Assembly (NCBI RefSeq): GCF_050948215.1
Contig: NC_135165.1
Coordinates: 3,508,501 to 3,572,500 of the forward strand
DNA from: Halictus rubicundus
Taxonomy: Eukaryota; Arthropoda; Insecta; Hymenoptera; Halictidae
DNA length: 64,000 bases
Direction of reading: 5' to 3'
Position 1 is the stretch's first letter; each line of letters begins with the position of its first letter. Of this stretch, positions 1-13,158 are shown piece by piece. The notes below the pieces were generated by a model. That model did not search any database and was not told the origin of the DNA. It saw only the letters and a program-made list of their open reading frames with translations. A program made the translations under genes and the position numbers.

Positions 1-1291
1 GTTTTCATTTTCTGTTGCATCGTGTTCGAGTACAGGTATCGTCAGACTATATTTGGGAAAATTTTGTCGAAAAACTGTAATGCTATTTTTTCGGAGATGA
101 AAATGAGCAGATTGGATACGCGATATTCGTAACAGCGTGTATTTGCGGGGTTTTAAATATCGAAGAGTAAAAATGTATTTCTCTGGTGGCACGTCGCTCG
201 TACGGCAACTAAAATATACTTTTATACGTATTTATTGTTATTGTTCCGGCCGGCGAAACGGTAATAGGCCACTTTTCTCAATCCACTCGCGCTGCTTTTC
301 GCAAATCAGGGTAGTAGTAAATAAAAGTTACGGTCACCATCTTACGCGGTACGTACGAGTTACGACCTCTAGCCGGTGGTCGTAATGTTTCACCTTCTAG
401 TTTATTTCAGTGTTTGATCTCTTCTTTAATGCAAAGCGGCAAGGCGATCGTGATTTCTTGTTGCACGGCGGCTCGAGATAAACGCAACCGTTGCAACGTG
501 TCGACGCGCACGCATCTGCAACGTTTGCATCACTTAGGAATCCGCTTAGCATGCTTTGTAATAAAAAGAAATCAAATCTAACCCTTAGCACTCGAATGGC
601 GACTGTGAGGCGCCACTAAAACTTCCTGTGTCATTATTAAAAATTTTTACATTATTAAATTTGTTTGTATTCAACAAATCACTAAACATTTCAGTACTGT
701 ACGAGTAAATTGCACCATTTTCGTATGTATAGCATACAAAAATATATATAGAAGGGAAATATTCTAGGTCGGAAGAAATGTTAGAGTTAAAATGGCTTCG
801 AGTGCAAAGGGCTAAATTTCACTGGAGAAAAGAAAATACAAAAACGGAGAAACGTATTGTCGAACGTAGTTGCACATTTTTGTACAAGAATTATTAGCTT
901 CAATGTGGTCGTGAAACGAAATTGTGTCACGTTTGCTAAAGTAATTTGATGGTACTACAATTTTTGGGACACTCGGAGAACAGTAAATACGGTTACTCGA
1001 CGGAAATACATTTCCAACAACGTGCTCGTGAAATGAGTTGGTGAAGTTCGTTGAAAAAATAAATGGGGGACAGTAATGAAGTCAGTTCGTTTTGTCGTGT
1101 TATAGTAATTAGTAGATTGCGAATTTCTTGTGCGTTACATTAGCTTAAAATGTGTTGTATCGGTATTTCCGGTCTAATAATAATAATCTCAAAAAAAATT
1201 ATCGTTTCTTCGTCACAAGAGAGGAATTTGTATTTTTCCTGGCTGTGGAGCTTTAGAGCGACAACGTTCAGTTCTCTTTCCATTGTTTTAG
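1..1291 (+). other. Rox8: Intron of the TIA1/TIAR gene (partial, left edge)
   Basis: Non-coding sequence upstream of the first visible exon. It ends in a pyrimidine-rich stretch and an AG acceptor at 1290-1291. No ORF resembling RRM1 or the start of RRM2 is present, so those exons must lie to the left of the window. The only recognisable content is one TTAA-type MITE at 579-815; the rest shows nothing I can name. Confidence 0.75.
579..815 (+). mobile_element. TTAA-type MITE, family A, copy 1
   Basis: About 237 bp with terminal inverted repeats: CTAACCCTTAGCACTCGA at the left and its near complement TCGAGTGCAAAGGGCTAA at the right. Both outer TTAA boundaries are slightly mutated (CTAA/CTAA). 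Just inside the left repeat is the stem TGGCG...CGCCA. The interior is AT-rich with no ORF. Five other copies occur in this window. The TTAA boundary plus CCCTTT start is the signature of piggyBac-type elements, so this is probably a non-autonomous derivative. Confidence 0.85.
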
Positions 1292-1394
1292 GAAGCGGAA
1301 AGTGCCATCGGTGCCATGAACGGACAATGGCTCGGTAGCAGAAACATTCGAACGAATTGGGCGACCCGCAAACCTCCTGCGCCAAAATCTGAAG
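1292..1394 (+). CDS. Rox8: TIA1/TIAR nucleolysin exon: end of RRM2 and RRM2-RRM3 linker
   Basis: This exon encodes 34 residues beginning EAESAIGAMNGQWLGSRN and ending ATRKPPAPKSE plus one extra base. The GQWLGxRxIRTNWATRKPPAPK stretch is the hallmark end of the second RNA-recognition motif in TIA1/TIAR/Rox8 proteins, which bind U-rich RNA and act in splicing, translational silencing and stress granules. It is bounded by a TTTTAG acceptor and a GTGAGT donor at 1395. The exon ends with one base of a split codon, which the exon at 36934 completes to Ala, so phases agree. It contains no start codon of its own; RRM1 and the rest of RRM2 are outside the window. Identity as TIA1/TIAR family is near certain; the choice between TIA1 and TIAR names is arbitrary in insects, which have one orthologue. 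Confidence 0.95.
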
Positions 1395-2803
1395 GTGAGT
1401 GGTTGCATGTGTAATTCGGTTCTGAGAATTTCCGGTGTTCATCGATAGTGCATGATTGCTGTTGTTAACGACCGATCAGGTGCTCGACGAACAAGATATG
1501 CCTACTAATAGAGCTACATCGATACCGAAGAAACCGTAAACGTTCATTATACGGGTAGATCAAGTTCGAAACAGTAAAAAATCATTTGAAGAATTCACAA
1601 ATACTGCCGCGTTAGTTCGAACCGATTAAAATGATTTAATTCGTCCGATTAGACCATTTTTATTTTGCATAAAAATCCGCGGTCTAGTGACGACTACCAA
1701 TTCTGGCAACTACAAAGTGAATCGAAACGATCAGAGAACTAATTAAAAGAAGAATAGAAATGTTACTACCAGGTTAGTTGTCCGCGTAAGAAGGTCAAAG
1801 AATCGCATAACGCTGTACACCGATAGAACCGTGACAGTGACAATGGATGAGGTTTCAAGAAGAATTCGGTAATAGAGAACTCGTCAGAGGAAGAAAAGCG
1901 AGAAACAAGAAGCGGCGATATATTTGCGCCCGGGGATCGGACTGACGCGAATCCGCAACTGGCAGACGAAATTAAATATCACGCTTCCCGTTCGCGGACA
2001 CGGAATTTTCCTTGCCGCAACCGGAAATCCGTTAGGTCGACGAAATTCCCCGGCTCGCGAAATGGACGTGCACGATATCATTACTGGGGCGAGTTCGAAA
2101 AATTCGCGGCCCCTTTCGCGCCACCTGCTGCCTCGTCCGGCTGCAAAAAACTTTCGCCGTGTCATTCCGAAATGCTCGAAACGGTTTTACCGTCGCTTTC
2201 GTCCGGCCTCGCGTTTATTAACACTCCTGGCGCTCGTGCCAGCGCGAGACGCCGCGCCGCGCCGCGCCGTTCGAATGAATCGACAAAGCACAATTTTAAA
2301 CCTTAAAAACACGTCTAACCTCCCAACGACGTCTGCGCATCGCTGCATTGCAGATTTTTGTGCGAAATAAAAATTGTCCAAGTTGACACGCGCTTTAACC
2401 CTAGAAACAATCTTCTAGAAGCAAGCTTCAAAAATGTTAAATTTCAGTTATTTGCTTTCCGCACAAAAACCTCAAAAAATTGTTTAAACTCCTTCGAATG
2501 AGAACCGTGCAGCACACTCGGTTACAATCGAGCACTTTATTTTTCTTTCTTAATTTATATTTTACTTTACAGTAGCCCACCCCGCCAGGTTTTCGCGTGA
2601 CTGCTCGTGGCTCGGTATTCCTGAGGTTAATCGATAGGCCGGCACGATCTACGGAGGATCTATCTCCTCCCGAAGAATTACTGTATCCAGGAATAGCTTG
2701 TCATCCTCTATTTACCGTTTTCGGTGTTTCCACTATGCGCGAGAGAGTTTACGTCTTGCTGGTAGCGAACGGCGGCCGTTGAATATTCCGTTTTAATCCT
2801 GGC

Positions 2804-2850
2804 GACGGCGGCGGCGGCGGCGGTGGCGGCGGTGGCGGCGGTGGCGGCGG
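2804..2850 (+). repeat. GGC/GGT trinucleotide microsatellite
   Basis: An uninterrupted run of GGC and GGT triplets, first (GGC)n and then an alternating GGC-GGT pattern. It lies in a GC-rich block of the large intron and is not part of a recognisable coding sequence. Confidence 0.9.
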
Positions 2851-3972
2851 CCAATAAAATTATTCAACGAATAAAACGGATGAATGCGAGAGCCGGGAGT
2901 AGCCGTGGATCAATGATGGAACGGAAAGAGATCGTGTAAAAATAAATTGAACGGTGACACGGTGCAATGCGGCCTACGCAAACGAGCGGAAATATGAAAA
3001 AAAAGAGAAAAAAGGAAAAAAGGAACGTAACCCGCTATAATAAAACGCGGCGGCGCGTCTGCAATTAACGTGTGCGCGGCGCTCGCGGCCTGCACAACGG
3101 GCAGCTGTTCCATTTGCGTCTTATTGTTTCCGTTCAGTTTAGTCGAATAGCTAAGCTCTGCCCGGCCGGTTTTACGTGTGCGGACGCTGCCGGCGAGAGA
3201 TCCGATCACACGCTTTGAAGACACGCGGAGCGGCTTCTTTTTTTTCACAGACTTAGGCCGCCCCGCGTCCTTAATAAGCTGTACCGTGAACCGCACAGGT
3301 GTCCCTCCACCGGGGGACCCCGGCCGATAACGAACACCTTCTCGAAGCGGTTGCAAAACAGAGAAAAACCGCTCGTTTGTAATGCGGCATTGCGACCGAG
3401 CCTCGCCGTCACCCCCCTGGCCAAGTAAATATCCGCCGGGAGAGACGCGAGCTTATCCGGGACACTTAACCGTGGCTCAAATCACTGCGCGCATCTACCA
3501 CGGTAAATACCGGCCGTTCCAACTTTGTTCACCTTGAGCGCCGCCATTGGCCACGGCAATAAGCGGAAACTTTGTTTTTACGGAAGTTGTTTTGCTTAAT
3601 GGGAAGACGTAACGCGGCGACAATTGCTTCGGGCTTTCCCACTCGATTTTCTTGTTCCTCTCGAACGAACAGCGCGACGATTATTCAACTCCATTTTGTT
3701 TCCAGTATCAGCATGTGATTCGTACCCGTCTCAAGGCCACCGATTATTTCGCGAAACAGAAACGTTCTATGGCGAGAATGACGAGTTTCGCGGCCGATCA
3801 TTCTCGCGCGCGGGAATCTAGGGCAAAAGATAATTTACACGTTATCCGTCTAGTCGCTATTAGCCCCATAATTATCACTGTTAAAGGTAAAAGCCCAATG
3901 AAAGTATAAAGCTTCAAGTCGGCAGGGATAGTAAGAATCCAATTGAAGTTATGAACTAAACGCATAATGAGC

Positions 3973-4078
3973 TTGGAGGTAGCACTCCGAGACCCAAGTA
4001 AGTATTATTATATTATCATAAGCGGCTCTTCGTCGTCGACCCAGGGACTCCATCGTCCAGCCTCGGAGTCACCTCCAA
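3973..4078 (+). other. Imperfect hairpin with 16-bp stem
   Basis: The left arm is TTGGAGGT (3973-3980) and ACTCCGAG (3984-3991). The right arm is CTCGGAGT (4062-4069) and ACCTCCAA (4071-4078). Each 8-mer is perfectly complementary to its partner, with a small AGC/C internal loop between them and a terminal loop of 70 nt. The structure is seen directly; whether it is functional is unknown. It could be a remnant of a mobile element end or a structured intronic RNA. Confidence 0.5.
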
Positions 4079-7000
4079 CCCCTCGACTAACTAATTTCAT
4101 TCCGCAAGTCTTTAATTAGTATTCGTCGCGGAGCGTCCAAACTTTTTCACTGGAGGTGGGCTCGCCGACTCATCCTGCCGGGACCGTTCACCCGCATTTG
4201 CATAGGCCAAATTCGCGGGGAACACTTTCTTGTCAGCCACCTTCACAAGCTTAATCATCTTCCCGGGGGTTCTTCGAAATTTTCGCATCCAGAAAAATGA
4301 TTACTCGCTAATGAAATCTCGCCGATCGCTGCGCTCCCCGTACGGTCGGATCGAGTTCAAGTTCAGTTTCTCTCGCTGAACAGCACTCGGGAGGCTCGGT
4401 ACTCTAATTGGCCGATCTTCTGCCGCCAAAATCCCTTCTGCAGGAAATCGATTCCTAGGTATTCAGTTTTGAGGACATACCAACCAGTCTTTGTAATGGA
4501 AACAACTTTAAAAAAAAGTTTCCTTTTCTTATCTATTTTAATGTAATTTTGTTTGCTTCTTCAGTTGCAATATTTTCTTCCAACTACCCCCACTCTAGGG
4601 TCAAACTAACTTCCAAAAAGAGTTGAGGGCAGATTCTTATTGATCCCTGCCATCTTGTAATTTTTACAGCATTTTGGTACCGATTAAAATTTAACTTCTA
4701 TGACACCAATCATTAAATATTACAAAGCTTATTCTATTTGCTTCGACATCGTTTCAAGATTTTAATGGCACAGACGATTTTGCGACAAATTTTGCAATAG
4801 TATTGTTCACAGGGTGCACTATTAATTTTTTTCTATTCAGTATATGCGATACGTAATTTTCGGGCGAATCTAAGAATTTGGCCTTTTCCTCCATTTTTAT
4901 GCGCATCCGGAGAAGGCGATGCTGCAAAATATGGGCCAAGGCCAAATGTAGATGAAAGGACCCTCACGTAGCCTAAAGCGTCCGAAATCTTGCCAACGAT
5001 CTTCCCAGCTCCGCCGAAACTTTTCTGACTCGTTATACTATAGTGTAGAATAAACATCTTCAGGTTCCATTGGAAGCCAAAAGAGAATATGCAGGAAAAG
5101 ATGAGTTTCAATTTATCGTGTAAATCGTAGAATGTTTATATTCACCGTCATTATTTATCTCTTCCTTTCATTAAATTCTTTTCGCGATTTTTCTTCTGGT
5201 TTTCCCATTGTTTTTCCGAATAATTACATTCTTTTTATATAGAAAGATGCAGTGGCGCATGGTATTAAACAATATTCGGCAGAATTAAGTGGAATATTAA
5301 ATTCGTAGCTACTTCTACCGAAATTAAAGACACTACGCTTTTTGACAGTGTTCCCAGGCGTTTCTTATTGATTTAGTTTTACCCCCATCGCTTTCCCCTT
5401 TCGTGGAACTCCATTTTTCACTTTTTCCAGCGACCCTTATCATAAGGCTCATTTATTCATTTGTCAGGCCTTATCTTTTGCCATAAAAGTGAAAAATTCC
5501 AGGACACGCGATTTCAATGTCCAAATATATTAAACCGTTTGATCCCGCGTTTAAAACGACGTTTGTCAAAAATACGTTCCCGACCGTTTAACAATTATTT
5601 CGTCCTCGCGTCCGACCAGAATCAACAAAAACCAACAGCGGTCTACGATGGTCAACAATTAATTTCAAACACAAAATATCGAACACGGCGTACGGTGTTT
5701 GCAAGTCGCAATTGTCGTCAACCATTCACTCGTTTAACAACAATTATTATGTTATACCCAACAAAAAGCTAAAGTACCGTACAATGAACAGGTGCGCAAC
5801 GATATAATTAATTTCAAGCAGAGCATACAAAATTCAGCTATCAAGTTCGACATAGATGTTACTCGCGAGCCATAATTGCCCAATAAACGACAATAGCCAA
5901 GCGTATTTACACACACACCTATACACGCACTATGTATTGACCGACAACATTTTTCTAAAGGGACACTTCGGTGAAAAACACAGAATATTATTATTCGCGC
6001 AGCAGAATAACGCTCGCGAATCGTTCGCCTTTCCCAGTCGGTTGTTCGTCCATTGTTGTTACGGCAAACCCGGCTGAATTGGCCAGAAAAGGCTAATTGA
6101 AAACGGGTTGGGGGTCAATGATTCCAGCCGCGGACGGCAATTAAGCGTATTAAATATAAATTCGCGTTTTTCTAAGGCGGCCGCCCATCCTTAACGCAGA
6201 TCGGTTTGCGTACAATTTGCCATTTAACCGAGCCTATTTGCAACAATCCCCGCTTCCCGAGCTCGTTACCCCGTAACAATAAGATCTCTCGAGACAGTAA
6301 ATAGTCCCGATATAATGCCGAGGTGAGTGGCTTTAATGAAACAGCCGCTCCGCCCTGGACAATACGAAATTACGTCTCGTAACTTGTACGCGAAGAATTT
6401 CACCGAAGAATGGATGAAGGGAACAAGCCCGGAGAATATCACGTTCGAATGCAAGATTGCCCACAATGCACCGGCACGATTATTAAAGATAACTGCTTCG
6501 GCGAATTCTATGAACCAGCGACGTGTGTGAGAATCTTTAAAGAACGCTTTACAAGAACCGGGACCACGAATGGTTTATTAAAATATCGCGCAAAGAAATT
6601 TTACTCGATCACTTCGGTGCATTGCTGGCGAGAATGAAGTCGCCAAGAAATTGTATTGAAAGTGGCGGGTTAATTGATTCGGTACAATTCTGTGGTTGAG
6701 CTTGCTCAATGTAAAATCCTTGATTTATGCAACTTCGCATCGGTGTAGGTCGAATTAATTTCTCAGCACGTTATTACCAAAAATGGTAGCGTATGATGTC
6801 GCGGTTATTACTGGATTTTCTACTGCTGTAATATTTTTGATTTTATAGAACCGGATATAGGAAAATGTTCAACATGTTTAACTTAACTTCATTTTCTAGC
6901 GACCCTCGGGCCCATTCAGCGCTTTTATACATTTTGCTGCGAAATTATATGTTCGATTAGTTAAATATTTGCTCAGTTAAGAAGAGGATGTTTGATTAAT

Positions 7001-10000
7001 AGACATTTTCAGTCGCCCAACTATTAGATATTTAAAATGATTAAAATTACAATTTTTCTTTTAGTCAAGAAGAAATAAAAACTGTAAGAATTGTAAGTCG
7101 TATAAAAATAGAAAATGGGAAACACGATGTTCAGGGTCTTAGCAACGCACAAACATGTCAGAATCGTTTCTCTCGAAAACATGCGCAAACGTTGAACGCT
7201 TCAAAGCAGCGGATTAATCGCAAACAATTTATAAAAGGGCTAATTAAACAGAAGGAATTTGTATGGCTGTGCGGGCGTGTTGGGCCCCGTTCGTGCCGGG
7301 GTATTTGTGCAACATCCATTGAGGGTTAAAGAGCGAAACGTAAACGAGGGATTCATAAAATATTCCCCGCGACGAAGCAATAGGGGTTGGAAACTAAAAA
7401 AGGAAGAAAGAGGCAAAGACGAAGAAGTTAAAGACAGCAGAGCGGCGGCGGGCCAGCATTTAATTTGAGAGAGCCCCGGCGAAGTTTGTCAGCAACTAGG
7501 TCAATATTTTATAGCCCCGGCAATTAGATAATTTTGCGGTCAGGCAAAAATATGATTGCTGGCGTGTGAAAGGGACCAACTCTCTCTCTCTCGGGCTCGG
7601 GTTAATGTTGAAAGTTTGTATCGGCAGCGTCTACTCTGAATCGGCCCTAAGCAAACTATGACTGCTGTCGATTTCGCATCGCTTCCCCTCCAAGGAATCG
7701 CGATGCTCTTTCATTTTCGGACTCTTAATCACTGAAAGTAAACTTATTGCGCCGCGCGGATTGGGGGGACGAGGATGTAAAGCCGAACCTCGTCATGCTA
7801 TATTAAACAGCGTGAAAAGCGTTCCCGGGGCGCAGAGATTGGATCCTTTTAAGCTCAGACACAACTGAAAACGTTTCCTTCGCTTCCAATAACACTCCGC
7901 TCCGTGATCGTTGTGGACATTTTTACGAAAATCTCGCCTCCCGTTTATCTGAATTTTGTTTGCAAATACTTACAGCGACCGAACTATTCTCGCGATTGAT
8001 TTCTCGGAAGCAAAAATTATTTTCGCGCGTTGCGAGTCGGTTGAAGAATAAAATTTCGAGACTTAAATACACGGTCCAAATAAACATGATCGATCTAGCT
8101 GTACCATAAGGGGCGGGCAACTCGCAGGTGGCTGTGTGTAAGAGTGTGTTGTTCCGCAGTAGAGCCCGGAGCAACAGCCAGAGAAAATGGAAGTTCGACT
8201 GGGAAAGGCATCGTGTGCATAACACCAACAGCTGGTGTACAATAGCGTTCATAATTGTCAAAACAACCTCGAAAGTTCGGAAAGTAAAATGCTAGACCTG
8301 GAGAGATAACATTATTAATGAGAACTGTTTTATGTACGGAAAATTTTCATCGAAATCGACACAGTCTGCTAGTAACGATGCTGTAATCATTTGAATCATT
8401 GTAGCGATAAGTCGCCCATGTCGCCGATAGTGTGAGGTGACCTAAATCGGAGCAAAGTGTAACAAATAAATAAAAAACGAATAAATTTGTACGGGCGAAT
8501 ACCTAACTCGGCAGCGCCCATAAACGTAAACGTCCTTTGTGACTGTTAACACAGACGACCCTTCATTAGAATAGTTAACACTTTCTTTATTGTGCAATGT
8601 TTGTAATTGCGCCTGTCGTAAATCTGAGCTGTCGGATCGTAATTCTATTTTACGTTTATGGTAACGTAACAACTGTGCTTGCTACAAGGACAGAAAGCGT
8701 GTACGAGAAATTACAAAGCTCACGCGAAGGAACCCCGGCGAAACCGTGGGTAGAACCAGGTGAACGAATGCTATAATGCCTTTCAAGGTAATAGTTGGAA
8801 ATTTTAATATCGTCCCGTTGCATTAATTTCATGTCCCAATTATTCCAACGTGAATCGCGGTACGCAGGTTTTACGATCAAATGCCAATCATTCCAATTAC
8901 ATCGTGTAACGTTCGTCAACAAACGGGAACATTCTGCCGTGACATTCTAATACACGTGAAATAATTAACGCGATTAGAATCTCATTTGCATGTTACACCA
9001 CGCTGGAATGCGCATAACGAATCAATATACCCGCCTATAACAGCGCGACGCTGAATGAAGACTAAAGCCAATTGTTGCCTTCTGATGCTGTGCCGCTTGC
9101 AGTTCTTTAATGCATAGCTTCGCGCAGTCTCCGTCCTTTTTAACAGCTCGAATTTGATATAACAATTCTAATGATTGAAGAAAACAAATTTTTTAAATCT
9201 TCCCAAATTATGATTCAGAATTACGTCTCAGTTTCCTCTTTCCCAGTTTGCACAAGTCCACTCCCCAGGTCCGCTTGCACAGTGAAATCAGCGTTACGTT
9301 TCAACACAGACAAAGCCGACGTCGTAAACGGGCAGCGTATTAGTAATGGTAGCGTATTTCACTTTTGTGGCCTGTAAATACCAATACGTAATTAACCCGT
9401 CTCTCCAGCATCGTGTGCTGTTAATCGCCCCGGGAAAGCATCGCGTGGCCACTGAGCACTTACCGAGGCCTGGTAAAGCTCAACTTGCGAACCGGAGGTC
9501 GAAAAATCAACTGAAACAATCCTTTCGAACCTTTTTTTCCTATTTTGTGGTTACAATTGAAAATCGGAAAATCCGGTTTACATTCGAGTGGGCGTTCCGC
9601 GGCGCCTTACCTCGACGATTCCCGGAGCCGAGGATCATGCGTGCAGCCGTGGCGAACACACGCGAGCGGATTCTCGAACTGTTGCGGAGTTAACGCAACA
9701 TTAACGCACCGGAAAACCAGTCCATCAAGGGTGACGTAGAGCCGACGTGCCGGCATTGAATAAGCAGGCCAGTCCTTTGCAGGGGTTAAATGTCGGGCCG
9801 TGTTGGAAATTGGCGGCGTGCTTCCCAGCACTAAAGTGCACAACCGTTCTCACGTACAGAGAGAAGACACGAAGACACTTTGCGCAACTCCTGTCTATTC
9901 TCCCATAGAACACCGCCGCCGTGTGTCTTTAGCAGTCGATAGTCCGCCGAACTTGCAACCCTCCCCTCCCCACCCCTCCCCTCCCCTCCTCTCCACTCCC

Positions 10001-10266
10001 CGCCAACCCCCTCGAGAAGAATGAGTCGAAAAACTTTGATTCCTTTTTCCCTGTTGCTCATTTATAAACAGGCCCGGTAGAAACTTCGGCCTTAGTTCCG
10101 CCAACTTGAATTAGCTTTGTAGAACCGTAGACGAACAATGGTCGCGAATTTTTTCCGCACGAACGTGAACATTTTTTCAACTATCCGTCGAGCTAGCTCG
10201 CTCTATACGTTAGGGTTGCGCGCGCAGATTAGATCGCCCTGTTCTTCTTGAACTGGATAATTCCGA

Positions 10267-10720
10267 TTAACACGTTGAACGCCACGTCAGCCATTTGTGC
10301 AGGTTTTAAAATGAATTCTTACGTTGATAACTTAACCCTTTGCACTCGAAGTCATTTTGACCCTAAAATGAAACATTTCTTTCCGATCTAGAATATTTCC
10401 CTTCTATATATATTTTTGCATGCTATACATACGAAAATGGTGCAATTTACTCGTACAGTACTGAAACGTTTAGTAATTTATTAAATACAAACAAATTTAA
10501 TAATGTACAAAATATTTTGAATAATGACACAGGAATTTTTAGTGGCGCCTTACAGTCGCCACTCGAGTGCTAAGGGTTAATTAGGATCTGTAACATGCAA
10601 GAAAGTTGGAGGATTACTCAGTATCGTACATTTAATTTTTGGCAATTTTTATTCCATTAAATAACTTACTTTGATTTTATGGAATTTTTCGGGTTTCTAG
10701 TTTGGCGTTCAAAGTGTTAG
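10267..10720 (+). mobile_element. TTAA-type MITE, family D, copy 1, split by a family A element
   Basis: The outer ends match the complete copy at 20434-20673 read in reverse: the left end is TTAACACGTTGAACGCCA, and the right end reads TGGCGTTCAAAGTGTTAG. The body is interrupted at 10332-10580 by a family A MITE flanked by TTAA. Compared with the other copy it has lost one arm and the loop of the subterminal CGTCAGC hairpin, plus about 14 bp near the insertion point. Confidence 0.85.
10332..10580 (-). mobile_element. TTAA-type MITE, family A, copy 2, nested
   Basis: Begins TTAACCCTTTGCACTCGA and ends TCGAGTGCTAAGGGTTAA, with exact TTAA at each end. Orientation is opposite to copy 1, because the TGGCG...CGCCA stem is at the right end. 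It sits inside a family D element, and the sequence on the two sides continues the family D element, which shows a real insertion at TTAA. Confidence 0.9.
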
Positions 10721-10721
10721 A

Positions 10722-10951
10722 TTAACCCTTTGCACTCGGCGCTGTTTTCAATCTAAAACTAAATTTTTCTTCCGTCTTAGAATATTTTCATTTTATTCAT
10801 ACGAAACTGATCCGATTTCTACATATAATATTGAAATGTTTAGTGATCTATTAAATACAAATTTTGTAATATTTTTTGTAATTTCTTTGAAATAATGCCA
10901 CAACAATTTCTAGTGGTGCTTCAGAGTCACCACTCGAGTGCAAAGGGTTAA
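10722..10951 (-). mobile_element. TTAA-type MITE, family A (subfamily 2), copy 3
   Basis: Begins TTAACCCTTTGCACTCGG and ends CTCGAGTGCAAAGGGTTAA. The subterminal stem is at the right end, in the form AGTGGTG...CACCACT. It shares with the copy at 38202 an interior containing TTTCTTTGAAATAATGCCAC, so these two form a distinct subfamily. It begins two bases beyond the end of the family D element to its left. Confidence 0.9.
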
Positions 10952-12079
10952 ATATTCAAATACTCATCTCACGCGTGAAAGAAACTTACAAAACCGTCTG
11001 GTTTCAATTAAAAAACAGTGTCCAATTTAATCTCTAATAGAAAATTCAGAGACAGCGGTTATCCGGAAAGAATTTCTCGCGTGATCCTTCGGAGTGAAAT
11101 TGAAAATGCGGAATGTTTAACTGCAGGGAAAAAAAAACTTTTGGATCGTTGCAACAGTTGTAATCGGGGGAAGGTTTGAATGAAACAGAGAACGATACTG
11201 AATGAGTCTACCTCGACTTCGGCGCCATTCAGCTCTCGTGCTCGCCGTCGAATTTTTTCGCCGGTAGAATCCACAGGTCTACGGTTTTAAGTGTGTCCCC
11301 TTATCGCGCTCTGCAAAGCTTTGACACGATACTGCACGACCGAGCTTCTATTACAAGGGAGTTGTCGTCGCTTTTCTCGCGATCGAACGTGGAACCGAGT
11401 TCCGGCGGAATCCGAGAAGTTCCGGGGACTACTTGGAAAGTGCTCGGGCGCGCTTAATATTAAATTACGCCGCGTTCTTAAACTTTCTGGCTAAATAGAA
11501 ACTTTGTATATTCAGCGGCAGTTGCAATGTTCGGTTATGATGTACCACATGCGACACTCGGACCCGGCCTCCCTCGAAATTCTGCTCGTTTGTCGCGCGC
11601 GGAGCCGCGTTCGAATGCGAAAATATCGGAGCAGGTGGTCTCCCGAGAATCTCTTTTAAACGCTAATTGAAATCTTGCTGCAGTTACTGCTATAATTTCG
11701 TATATTAAGTCAAACGATTCATACAAGTGGATTAGATTATGAAATACCAAATGGCGAAAATTTGGAAATTTCAAAAGTTTCATAATATTAATACGTTATT
11801 TTCAAAGCATTCAAACTATTAAACCGAGAAATACATTTTTGTTTCCATTCTATTTCCCACAATTGATGCAGGATATTTTTATTTCCCATAAAAATTTCTA
11901 CTTCTACTTCTAAAAAGAGGATACTCAAACCATAAGTGGTAGAATCATTTATGTGTCCGTACACTGCCTATAATACTCCACAATCGATAATATTTTTGCT
12001 TCCCTTCAAGTTTTATTCTCAGTAGTGACTTATGTCAGACAAAATGAAATTCTCTGTTAGTTCTACATCAATGCAAATA

Positions 12080-12160
12080 CAGTAACGTCTCGATCTAAGC
12101 CCAATCCTCGGGTCCGTGCTGTGACATTGATCGTATAGGGCTACTACTTTCCTGTGACAC
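12080..12160 (+). mobile_element. Short CAGTAA-type element (pogo/mariner-like fragment)
   Basis: Starts next to a TA with CAGTAACGTCTCGATCTAAG and runs through a block about AATCCTCGGG shared with 20350-20422 and 36446-36538. The right end (CTTTCCTGTGA) is degenerate. The CAGTA start with TA flank resembles pogo/mariner termini; it has no coding capacity. Confidence 0.6.
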
Positions 12161-13138
12161 TCTATTTCGTGATTAATCTACAGATTGAAGAATGTTATTA
12201 TACATTTGAGAATATTTTTGAATGTCGAGCCGTCACTGTTACTCATTTCAATCAATTTAATCGTATCGTGTGTAGTAGAAAAATGATTTTTGGCAGATGA
12301 AAAATAGTATGCACAGTCTTTGAATATTTCAGAGACCCCTTAGCAACGGACACAATGATATCGGCCTGTCCAGTCTTTTCACTGATCTGCTCCGAGCTTA
12401 ACACCTGTGCGGTGGTCAACGGTGGAAGCAGCGAAGTCAGCATTTTTTTATTGCCGCGCGTTTTTTATTACTGCAAAGTAGGTCAGAGTCGTTTCCGAGA
12501 AAATCGATAACCATTCGGTATCCCACACATCTTTAAATTACACAACACGCAGGCTTCCGTTGCCGACAGAAACCACGACATTCATTTGAAATAAGATACT
12601 CCGTGTTTGATACATTCTTTAGTACTGTGACCATTTTCACTTCGGGCACATTTATATCGGAATTCTCCGTACGGGTCAAAGTTAAAGATAAAGGGTACGG
12701 TCGTTGAAACCGGCCACACGATTACGACCGTGTTCCGGTATCAGGCTCGTTCCCGGTATAATCGTTGAACCTAATATCACTCTCCGCGAGGTTCCCACCC
12801 CCGGTATTGTCTCGAGGCGACGGCGTCGAGATACGACCTCGAAAACGCACGCTCGCTAAATCGCTAACAACCGGCGATAATTACTTTTACAGCCCAGGGG
12901 GGTGAATCAAGTGCTCTTTTCCCGACTAGGTGTACCGCAGCCGGCGTGTACGCTAAGTGTACATCGGCGTGTCCACGTATGCCCGGGCGTGTGCCGGTGT
13001 GTATCCGGTGAAATGCCCAGGTTGGTCCGTGGAAACGTCAACAAACGAAACAACCCGCCAACAACCGACCGATGCTCCCCCGCCTTTCAAGAGAGCGCCG
13101 TTCGCTTCCTTGCGCCTGTCCCTTTCCCTTTGTTCCCT

Positions 13139-13158
13139 ATCTCTCTCTCTCTCTCTTA
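13139..13158 (+). repeat. CT microsatellite
   Basis: A run of CT dinucleotides in a pyrimidine-rich, GC-rich part of the large intron. Similar CT tracts lie at about 7579-7593, 19119-19145 and 21677-21699. Confidence 0.85.

Noticed and set aside
1924..2370. 148-codon + strand frame in a GC-rich block
   Set aside because: No recognisable motif and Arg-rich composition expected of GC-rich DNA; it lies inside the large intron.
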